26,948 nucleotides of DNA from assembly GCA_031263265.1 (NCBI GenBank), contig JAISGE010000062.1, positions 1-26,948 of the forward strand, written 5' to 3'. This document shows positions 8,054 to 13,932 of this stretch, one piece after another. How positions within the stretch are numbered: position 1 is the first letter of the stretch; each line of letters begins with the position of its first letter. The stretch comes from Treponema sp. (GTDB lineage: Bacteria > Spirochaetota > Spirochaetia > Treponematales > Breznakiellaceae). Under the pieces are notes generated by a model, which saw nothing but the letters and a program-made list of their open reading frames with translations, searched no databases and was not told where the DNA came from. The position numbers and the translations under genes are program-made.

Positions 8054-8764
8054 TCAGCTATTACGGATGATCCGAAGCACTATTGCTGCAGAATGTTTGG
8101 ATGCAACCGGAAGAAATTCACTGAACTTAAGGGGCGATTCAGCCCCTGCAATATCCGAAAGGGCCCGGATGATCAGGGCAGGCACTTTAAACAAGAAGCA
8201 ACTCTGAGCCACCGCAGCCCCTTCCATTTCCACTGCCTTGATATCAGGGAACAGCGTACGAAGCACCGCAATACGAGCCGGGTCGTGCATGAAAACGTCT
8301 CCTGAACCAATCAGACCTCTCACATAATTAAATCCCGCGGGAAGCTTGCGCTCCTGTTTTAACTCCTCTACTGCCTGTTCCGCTCGACGGATCAGATCCT
8401 CAGAAACCGGAAATACGGTAGGCATACCGGGAAGCTGGCCAGCAGCGTAATTAAAAGCAGTAACATCTACATCATGGTACACCGAGCCATCGGAAATAAT
8501 GGCGTCCCCGAAGTTGAGCCTGGGATCAATACCCCCAGCGGATCCGGTATTAATGACTAGCTCTGCGTGATAGGTGGTAATGAGCAAGGCGCAGCCTACC
8601 GCAGCATTCACCTTGCCCACCCCGGATCGTAATAAAACTACCGGCTTTCCCTCAAGTTCACCCGTAAAAAAATCAAAGCCCCCTATAGTGTTGACCTGCG
8701 GATTGGTCAGGGCTGAACGAAGCAGGATAATTTCATCTTCCATCGCTCCAATGATTCCAATCAT
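8054..8764 (-). CDS. mtnN: 5'-methylthioadenosine/S-adenosylhomocysteine nucleosidase
   Basis: The preferred start is the ATG at 8764 (MIGIIGAMEDE), preceded by GGAGGG; the open frame continues upstream to 8842 but lacks family features there. The 236-residue length is normal. Visible active-site parts are MEDE with the Glu near residue 11 (E12 in E. coli), NTGSAGGID, VEMEGAAVAQ with the substrate-binding Glu, and RALSDIAG with the catalytic Asp. It cleaves adenine from S-adenosylhomocysteine and methylthioadenosine. With luxS at 19473..19949 the cell has the two-step S-ribosylhomocysteine route. It is the last gene of the rpsP operon, eleven bases after the preceding gene. Confidence 0.93.
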   Translation of the reverse strand: MIGIIGAMEDEIILLRSALTNPQVNTIGGFDFFTGELEGKPVVLLRSGVGKVNAAVGCALLITTYHAELVINTGSAGGIDPRLNFGDAIISDGSVYHDVDVTAFNYAAGQLPGMPTVFPVSEDLIRRAEQAVEELKQERKLPAGFNYVRGLIGSGDVFMHDPARIAVLRTLFPDIKAVEMEGAAVAQSCFLFKVPALIIRALSDIAGAESPLKFSEFLPVASKHSAAIVLRIIRNS

Positions 8765-8775
8765 ACTCCCTCCAT

Positions 8776-9258
8776 TTATAGCATGAAATACCGTTCGCTG
8801 ATTGTTTTCCGCCAGTCCGCTCGGTGTTCCCTGTCCTCCCATGCTACCACTTTTTTGATGATAAACCGAGGCCCATGCGGAGACCCGGTGAACTTAAGAA
8901 TCCCAAAACATCCTCCCCCAATGTAGGCTATGGAATCCCCTTTTTCCAGGGTTTCGCTTTCAGCAATTTGAGCGATGATACAGTCAAAATGAACCGGTGT
9001 ATCTGAATATTTATCGCTTACTGCTGCAGCGAGATCTTTAATGGGTTTACCGCAGTACGGACAATCTGGTACCGGAAGGGGTTCAAGAGATAATACCGGC
9101 GGAGTCCATCGCAACCGCTCGTAGGTAGTTCCCCGTCCAAAATTAGACCGAGAATGATCTGTGGTCTTTTTACCAGGTTTGCTCTGTTCAGGACCGTTAG
9201 TAGTATCCCGATTCCGGCGTCGATACCCCCTGCGCTTGGATCCGCCCCGTATACTCAA
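8776..9258 (-). CDS. Conserved hypothetical protein with basic N-terminus and CPYCG zinc-ribbon-like motif
   Basis: The start is TTG at 9258, chosen because GGGAGG lies five bases upstream; it overlaps the preceding gene by 62 bp. The first 55 of 160 residues are very basic and probably disordered (SKRRGYRRRNR), suggesting nucleic-acid binding. A metal-binding half-site DCPYCGKPI (about 64-72) is followed by HFDC (about 89-92), giving a likely C-C-H-C zinc site. The remainder (ESETLEKGDSIAYIGGGCFG) looks like a small beta domain. It lies between yraN and mtnN in a translation/RNA operon, which hints at RNA or ribosome work. The family is not recognised. Confidence 0.75.
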   Translation of the reverse strand: MSIRGGSKRRGYRRRNRDTTNGPEQSKPGKKTTDHSRSNFGRGTTYERLRWTPPVLSLEPLPVPDCPYCGKPIKDLAAAVSDKYSDTPVHFDCIIAQIAESETLEKGDSIAYIGGGCFGILKFTGSPHGPRFIIKKVVAWEDREHRADWRKTISERYFML

Positions 9259-9424
9259 TGATTCCTCCCTGGAGTGTATTCAGAATCTCATTACTCAATA
9301 GCATGGCCAAACAGTTGATGGCATCGTAAAGATACGTCTGATCGTTAATCTTATGTTTCAACGATTCTAATTCAACAGGTCTTCGATAATGCTCCTCTTG
9401 AACCTCTCCCTGAATCATTATCAT
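9197..9424 (-). CDS. Small conserved hypothetical protein
   Basis: The 75-residue protein is read from ATG 9424, which overlaps the yraN stop as ATGA (9421..9424) and has GGAG five bases upstream; GTG 9430 is a weaker alternative. The composition is ordinary for a folded helical protein (ESLKHKINDQTYLYDAINCLAMLLSNEILN), with a short C-terminal tail. There is no membrane segment or known motif. Close coupling on both sides (its 3' end overlaps the next gene by 62 bp) supports it as a real gene of the rpsP operon. Function unknown. Confidence 0.7.
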   Translation of the reverse strand: MIMIQGEVQEEHYRRPVELESLKHKINDQTYLYDAINCLAMLLSNEILNTLQGGIIEYTGRIQAQGVSTPESGYY

Positions 9425-9774
9425 CCACACTCCATAAAAGCTGATACAAGATGGGTAATAAGCTCCGGTCCAATAAATACAACATCAAAACGAACAACCA
9501 TACCATTATATTTTCGATGGGAAAAAAGAAAATGCTTAGCGGTTTCAATGATACGGCGCTGTTTTTTCTCGTCAATTCCGTAGTACAACTCCTCAATAGG
9601 ATACACAGACCAGGTCTTGACTTCAATGAATACAATGGTATCCCCATCAAGGGCAACCAAATCGATCTCTCCAGCCTTTGAGCGTACATTCCGAGCGATG
9701 ATACGCATTCCTGCAGCCTCCAAAAATACCGCAGCCCGGGCTTCACCTTCCCGGCCCTTCTGGGACTTGTTCAC
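9421..9774 (-). CDS. yraN: YraN family (UPF0102) endonuclease-like protein
   Basis: The sequence shows KGREGEARAAVFLEAAG, then AGEIDLVALDGDTIVFIEVKTW, the Asp and Glu-x-Lys of the PD-(D/E)XK-like fold typical of UPF0102, then KKQRRIIETAKHFL. I prefer the GTG start at 9774 (117 residues, normal family length, AGGGGA upstream). The frame is open to TTG 9834, two bases after rplS, which would add 20 unconserved residues. The family is associated with DNA processing but has no firmly established role. The rplS-yraN order is a common bacterial arrangement. Confidence 0.88.
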   Translation of the reverse strand: MNKSQKGREGEARAAVFLEAAGMRIIARNVRSKAGEIDLVALDGDTIVFIEVKTWSVYPIEELYYGIDEKKQRRIIETAKHFLFSHRKYNGMVVRFDVVFIGPELITHLVSAFMECG

Positions 9775-9836
9775 CCCAGTACCGTCCCCTGAATTACCAG
9801 GCAACTCATATTCAGGGGAATGCTTCCACCGCAAGG

Positions 9837-10238
9837 TCAGCCATTAGTGGCTTCTGTAACAACCTTGGGCTGCTTTTTCTTCTTGGAAATAAGTTCCTTG
9901 ATTTTGGCAGCTTTACCGATTTTACTTCTGATGTAGTAGAGCTTTGCCCGGCGGACTTTACCAGGACGTACCAGTTCAACCTTGGCTATCCGTGGAGAAT
10001 GCAGGGGGAACACCCGTTCAACCCCGACCCCATAGGAGTTCTTCCTAACGGTAAAGGTTCTGCTCAGTTGGGCATTCTTAATGGCGATTACCAGGCCCTC
10101 ATACACCTGAATCCGCTCGTTCTTGCCTTCAACGATCTTAAAATGAACTTTTACCGTATCGCCTACCTTGAATTGATCAAGTTCGCTTTTCATTTGAGAA
10201 GCCACAATTTCCTTGATGCCTGCTTTTATTTCGCTCAT
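9837..10238 (-). CDS. rplS: 50S ribosomal protein L19
   Basis: The 133-residue protein contains the L19 core: FKVGDTVKVHFKIVEGKNER, QVYEGLVIAI, TFTVRKNSYGVGVERVFPLHSP and KVRRAKLYYIRSKIGKAAKIKE. It has a lysine-rich extended tail (KKKKQPKVVTEATNG) that makes it longer than the about 115 residues of E. coli L19. L19 sits at the 30S-50S interface. It follows trmD at 24 bp, the standard rpsP-rimM-trmD-rplS order. Confidence 0.98.
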   Translation of the reverse strand: MSEIKAGIKEIVASQMKSELDQFKVGDTVKVHFKIVEGKNERIQVYEGLVIAIKNAQLSRTFTVRKNSYGVGVERVFPLHSPRIAKVELVRPGKVRRAKLYYIRSKIGKAAKIKELISKKKKQPKVVTEATNG

Positions 10239-10262
10239 TTCTCCCCCTTGGAATGGCAGGGT

Positions 10263-11042
10263 TTATCCTGCGCTCTTATTCCGTAGTTCTGCTATAATAG
10301 TACGGGTTTCCCTGTCGAACAGGCCCGCTTCCTCGCCCTGCCGAATAAGATCCGGACGTAGAGCAAGGGTTTTTTCAATTTGTTTCTGAAGGCGCCACTG
10401 CCGTATGTTTTCATGGTGTCCTGAAAGTAATACCTCTGGAACCTTAAGCGTACCATACAGCTCTGGCCGCGTATACTGGGGATACTCCAGTAAACCACTC
10501 GAAAAACTCTCCTCTTCCAGGGACGCCGGGGTAATCACCGCTTCTATCAAGCGGTAGGTAGCATCAATGAGCACCAGGGCCGCAACTTCCCCTGAGGAAA
10601 GCACGTAATCCCCAATGGAAATCTCCTCATCCACATACGCATCAATAATACGCTGATCCAAACCCTCATACCGGCCGCACAGAAGGATGAGTTCAGTTTC
10701 TCCGGCCAGTTCTTTGGCCTTCTCCTGTGTAAAAGGCCGTCCTGCAGGGGACAGATACAGGACCCGAGGCTTGCCGGTCTGGGACACTACGGTCTGCGGA
10801 TCGAAACGATTAGGGAGCCCCAGGGAAGTCAATGCCCGTCCCACTGGCTCGGCCATCATAAGCATCCCCGCTCCTCCCCCATAGGGGGCGTCATCACAGG
10901 TTTTATGCTTATCCAGCGCGAAGTCCCGGATATTTACAGAACGATACCCCACTATTCCCCGGTTTACCGCCTTGCCTAAAATAGAAAGGGTAAAAAAAGC
11001 ATCGATCAGTTCTGGGAACAAAGAAAGAACCGTATAGGTCAT
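10263..11042 (-). CDS. trmD: tRNA (guanine-37-N1)-methyltransferase
   Basis: The start is ATG 11042 (MTYTVLSLFPELIDAFF), overlapping the rimM stop as ATGA (11039..11042); the frame is open four codons further. At 259 residues it matches the family. SPOUT/trefoil-knot motifs are visible: YGGGAGMLMMAEPV, LCGRYEGLDQRI and EISIGDYVLSSGE, which form the SAM-binding knot, and a C-terminal helical domain. It makes m1G37 in tRNAs and so prevents +1 frameshifting. Confidence 0.97.
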   Translation of the reverse strand: MTYTVLSLFPELIDAFFTLSILGKAVNRGIVGYRSVNIRDFALDKHKTCDDAPYGGGAGMLMMAEPVGRALTSLGLPNRFDPQTVVSQTGKPRVLYLSPAGRPFTQEKAKELAGETELILLCGRYEGLDQRIIDAYVDEEISIGDYVLSSGEVAALVLIDATYRLIEAVITPASLEEESFSSGLLEYPQYTRPELYGTLKVPEVLLSGHHENIRQWRLQKQIEKTLALRPDLIRQGEEAGLFDRETRTIIAELRNKSAG

Positions 11043-11542
11043 GCCAGTATCCACTGTTCCAACAAGACCGCCGTACCCTTCTCAAGGCATATATCCCCAA
11101 AGAATTCATTTCTAAAGGGAACCAGCTTTAATGCACCGGAAGTAAGACGGATTTCAATGAGATGCCCCCCTCCGCCTTCAAAAACATCACTGATACGCCC
11201 CAATACCTCACCATCACCCAGCACTTCTATGCCCCGAAGATCTTCTACATAAAATTCATCTTGTTTAAGCGGCACTGCATGGGCCCTATCAGTTATCAAT
11301 TCCCCTCCGGTAAGGGTTTTGGCCCGTTCCGGGGTATCAATTCCCTTGAATTTCATTCCCAAAGCCCGGGTAACCGGTACGGTTTCTTCCAACTCAAGGA
11401 CCCGTTCAAGCTCCCCACATCGAACCATGACGGTATCAAGCGTCTTGAGATGCTCATACTCACCGGAAAAGGAACGCACCTTCACATGACCTTTAATTCC
11501 AAAGGGAGCACCTATTACGCCCACGACAAACTGTTCAGTCAT
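11039..11542 (-). CDS. rimM: Ribosome maturation factor RimM
   Basis: The 167-residue protein from ATG 11542 (MTEQFVVGVIGAPFGIKGHV) has GAGGGG eight bases upstream; GTG 11551 would sit on top of that ribosome-binding site. The N-terminal RimM barrel includes GAPFGIKGHVKVRSF and the C-terminal PRC-barrel contains FYVEDLRGIEV and PFRNEFF. It assists 30S head assembly and binds S19. It lies 26 bp after khpA and is translationally coupled to trmD. Confidence 0.96.
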   Translation of the reverse strand: MTEQFVVGVIGAPFGIKGHVKVRSFSGEYEHLKTLDTVMVRCGELERVLELEETVPVTRALGMKFKGIDTPERAKTLTGGELITDRAHAVPLKQDEFYVEDLRGIEVLGDGEVLGRISDVFEGGGGHLIEIRLTSGALKLVPFRNEFFGDICLEKGTAVLLEQWILA

Positions 11543-11568
11543 TTTGCTCACCCCTCGGTTTATCCCTA

Positions 11569-11802
11569 TCAGTCCAATATTTCAAGAACGGTGTGCTTAC
11601 CTCCTTTTGCGGTTGCTGCCTGTAAAACGGTCCTGATGGCCTTAGCAATCCGGCCATGTTTACCGATAACCTTGCCGATGTCATCAGGGGCAACCTTAAG
11701 CTCCAATATAGTGGATTTTTCTCCTTCCACAACACTGACCGATACCGACGAAGGATCATCAACCAAAGACTTTACAATATATTCAACCAGATCTTTTTCC
11801 AC
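11569..11802 (-). CDS. khpA: KH-domain RNA-binding protein KhpA
   Basis: The 77-residue protein is read from GTG 11802 (reads EKDLVEYIVKSLVDDP after the initiator), the usual start of this family with GGTGGAG close upstream; the frame is open to ATG 11829. The KH loop is VIGKHGRIAKAIRTVLQA (GxxG as GKHG). The family binds RNA, often with KhpB/Jag, and influences cell elongation and small-RNA use in Gram-positive bacteria. It stands between rpsP and rimM, its conserved location. Confidence 0.93.
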   Translation of the reverse strand: MEKDLVEYIVKSLVDDPSSVSVSVVEGEKSTILELKVAPDDIGKVIGKHGRIAKAIRTVLQAATAKGGKHTVLEILD

Positions 11803-11904
11803 TTCTCCACCTTCCCTTTCGTGTATCATGGCTTCATCCTACCGAAGCATAACGAACCAGTTGCAAAAATCGACCTTTTGAAACTGCCTCTCATAAAAAC
11901 GAAC

Positions 11905-12153
11905 TTATAAAAAGACGCCCTGCTTGTTAAGGATAGTATGAACCGTATCGCTTACGGTGGCTCCCTGTTGAAGCCAAAGTTTTACCCGTTCCTCGTTAAA
12001 CCGGATCTGCTGGTCTTCCTTTTCAATGGGATGGTAATACCCTAGTTCTTCAATGGCTTTTCCATCCCGGGGGGCATGTTTATCCATAACCACTATGCGG
12101 TAATAGGGCCGTTTCTTGGTTCCGAATCTTTTGAGCCTAATTCTGGCGCTCAT
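11905..12153 (-). CDS. rpsP: 30S ribosomal protein S16
   Basis: The 82-residue protein from ATG 12153 begins SARIRLKRFGTKKRPYYRIV, the S16 signature, and continues with APRDGKAIEELGYYHP and a C-terminal helix. GAGGAGG lies seven bases upstream; the frame opens five codons earlier, but that ATG lies upstream of this Shine-Dalgarno site. It is the first gene of the operon that runs to mtnN, about 100 bases downstream of a strong promoter. Confidence 0.98.
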   Translation of the reverse strand: MSARIRLKRFGTKKRPYYRIVVMDKHAPRDGKAIEELGYYHPIEKEDQQIRFNEERVKLWLQQGATVSDTVHTILNKQGVFL

Positions 12154-12215
12154 GGAGGTCCTCCTCATGGGTTCCCTCTGTACCAGGGAATCCGATTAGC
12201 TATACATACGAACAT

Positions 12216-12239
12216 CTTGGCAAACCCTTGTTTGGCAAG
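12216..12239 (-). promoter_or_regulatory. Leader hairpin of the rpsP operon
   Basis: In the transcript leader (between the promoter start near 12254 and the rpsP ATG at 12153) the minus strand holds two 10-base arms, CTTGCCAAAC and GTTTGCCAAG, around an AAGG loop. Nine of ten positions pair, with one C-C mismatch. The arms also contain a direct TTGCCAA repeat. It could be an autoregulatory ribosomal-protein site or a processing site; neither is shown. Confidence 0.45.
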
Positions 12240-12260
12240 AACTGCTTCAGCTGAATTTTA

Positions 12261-12289
12261 TGTATACAAAAAACAAGGCTTTTAGTCAA
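12261..12289 (-). promoter_or_regulatory. Sigma-70-type promoter of the rpsP-mtnN operon
   Basis: On the minus strand TTGACT (12284..12289) is followed after exactly 17 bp by TATACA (12261..12266), near consensus. This places the transcription start about 100 bases before rpsP and separates the operon from ffh upstream. Confidence 0.75.
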
Positions 12290-12350
12290 TGGGGCACCCA
12301 GGACCGCAGCAATTCAAATAGCGAAACCTGCTATGTCATACTGCCAAGCC

Positions 12351-12368
12351 CCAATACCCCAGTATTGG
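12351..12368. repeat. Perfect inverted repeat downstream of ffh
   Basis: CCAATAC and GTATTGG arms of seven bases flank a CCCA loop. It lies after the ffh stop in the direction of ffh transcription and before the rpsP promoter, so it could help end ffh transcripts, but no T-run follows on either strand. Confidence 0.4.
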
Positions 12369-12380
12369 ATACCACTCATC

Positions 12381-12453
12381 ACTTGAAGTAGGAACGAAGG
12401 GGCGTGCTCCGTACTTGGTAACTACGCCGTACTCACTACGCCCACTGCAGGTG
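12381..12453 (+). repeat. Dispersed structured intergenic element, copy B
   Basis: The copy begins with the 30-base box at 12381..12410, shared with copy A at 26 of 30 positions. After the same spacing it reaches ACGCC and the hairpin CACT-GCA-GGTG (12438..12453). Unlike copies A and C it points opposite to the local genes, toward the 3' end of ffh. Together with the rpsP promoter and leader hairpin it fills the 309-bp ffh-rpsP gap, where no gene is seen. Confidence 0.6.
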
Positions 12454-12462
12454 CGCAGGTGC

Positions 12463-13809
12463 TTATTTAAACCAAGGCTGTATCCGGGCCATCATGGCTT
12501 GGGATGCAGGATTTCGATTCAGCTTAGTCATCTTTTTCATCATGGTACGCATCTTTTCAAATTTCTTGATGAGCCGGGCCACTTCCGCCACCGATGTACC
12601 GGATCCCCGAGCTATACGGGAACGCCGGGAAGGGCCTATAATCAGATGATTCAACCGTTCTTTCCGGGTCATGGAGGTTAATATAGCCTCTTGCCCTTTG
12701 AAATCCTCTTTGTTAATATCCTCTTCGCTTACCTTTCCCGCTATACCGGGGATCATATCCAGCATAGATTGGAGGGAACCCATCTTCTTCATCGACCGGA
12801 GTTGATTAAGCCAATCATCCAGGGTAAAGGTCTCCTTTTCCATCTTCTTCTGCAGGGCTTCCGCTTCTTTTTGGTTGATCACTGCTTGGGCTTTTTCAAC
12901 CAGGCTTACCACATCCCCCATGCCCAAGATCCGGCCTGCAATACGATCCGGATGGAAAAGTTCAAAGTCTTCGGGTTTTTCCCCAGTACCCACGAACTTG
13001 AGGGGTTTGCCTGTGATGGTCTTGAGGGATAAAGCCGCGCCACCCCGCGTATCGGAATCGAATTTGGTTAACACCACCCCGGTAAGACCGACCTTTTCAT
13101 CAAAAACCTTGGCAATATCTACCGCAGACTGACCGGTCATGGAATCCGCCACCAGGAGCAGTTCGTCTGGTGCAGCAGCCTGCTTCAACCGGGAAAGTTC
13201 CGCCATCATAGGTTCATCTATCTGGAGCCGGCCTGTGGTATCAATGATCAGGGTATCGATCAGATTTTGCCGCGCCCAGTTCACCGCCTCTTTATACACC
13301 TTGACGCTGTCCGTGGCCCCGGTTTTTTGGTAGACCGGTACCTCCACTTGATTTCCCAAAATCACAAGCTGCTCTATGGCTGCGGGCCTGACTAGGTCGC
13401 AAGCCACCAGTAACGGATGCCTCCCTTCCTTTTTAAGCCTAAGGGCCAACTTGGCAGAGCTGGTGGTCTTTCCTGAACCCTGAAGCCCCAACATCAGGAT
13501 GCAAGAAAGGGTATCCGGCCCCTTCAGGTGTAGATCCTGTTTGGTATCCCCCAAAAAAAACACAAGCTTGTCATGAACAATCTTAATAAATTGCTGTCCC
13601 GGATTGACCGAACGGAGTACCTTCTCTCCCTTAGCCTCATCTATGGTGGCATTGACAAAACGGCGGACTACCCGTAGGTTTACATCCGCTTCTAACAAGG
13701 CCATCTTAATGGTTTCTACTGCATCATTGATATTTTTTTCCGTAATGGCGCTCTTGCCGGAAATAGTCCTGAGCGCATCGGATATTTTCTGGGTAAGTTT
13801 ATCTAACAT
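12463..13809 (-). CDS. ffh: Signal recognition particle GTPase Ffh (SRP54)
   Basis: The 448-residue protein has an N-terminal helical bundle, GTPase motifs GLQGSGKTTSSAKLA (P-loop, near 109), DTTGRLQIDE (near 190) and TKFDSDTRGG (near 249), then the Met-rich M domain with the SRP-RNA-binding SRRSRIARGSGTSVAEV (near 395-412). It binds 4.5S RNA and nascent signal sequences and delivers ribosomes to FtsY. GGGAGG lies eleven bases before the ATG. It is transcribed in the same direction as rpsP but separated from it by a spacer containing element B and a new promoter, so the common ffh-rpsP linkage is loosened here. Confidence 0.98.
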   Translation of the reverse strand: MLDKLTQKISDALRTISGKSAITEKNINDAVETIKMALLEADVNLRVVRRFVNATIDEAKGEKVLRSVNPGQQFIKIVHDKLVFFLGDTKQDLHLKGPDTLSCILMLGLQGSGKTTSSAKLALRLKKEGRHPLLVACDLVRPAAIEQLVILGNQVEVPVYQKTGATDSVKVYKEAVNWARQNLIDTLIIDTTGRLQIDEPMMAELSRLKQAAAPDELLLVADSMTGQSAVDIAKVFDEKVGLTGVVLTKFDSDTRGGAALSLKTITGKPLKFVGTGEKPEDFELFHPDRIAGRILGMGDVVSLVEKAQAVINQKEAEALQKKMEKETFTLDDWLNQLRSMKKMGSLQSMLDMIPGIAGKVSEEDINKEDFKGQEAILTSMTRKERLNHLIIGPSRRSRIARGSGTSVAEVARLIKKFEKMRTMMKKMTKLNRNPASQAMMARIQPWFK

Positions 13810-13867
13810 AGCTCTATTGTACCTCCCGCAAAGATAATCTTACAAGCCCACCAGCGAACGTACCTTG

Positions 13868-13922
13868 CCCCTGCGGGGGGCGTAAACGGGCCGGAGCGCT
13901 TAGAAAGAACCGCGTACATCCC
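13868..13922 (-). repeat. Dispersed structured intergenic element, copy C
   Basis: Read on the minus strand, GGGATGTACGC (13912..13922) corresponds to GGGACGTACGC of copy A. Thirty-nine bases later come ACGCC and a hairpin CCCC-GCA-GGGG (13868..13883). The copy fills the gap between the hsp70-like gene and ffh and points toward ffh. A TAAGAT at 13837..13842, with AGGTAC 17 bp upstream, could be a weak ffh promoter at the same relative place as the promoter beside copy A. Confidence 0.5.
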
Positions 13923-13932
13923 CTGTTTTCTG

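Noticed and set aside
12154..12462. SRP 4.5S RNA gene in the ffh-rpsP gap
   Set aside because: No GGAA tetraloop stem with the SRP Alu-less hairpin layout was found; the gap is explained by a promoter, a leader hairpin, an inverted repeat and element B.
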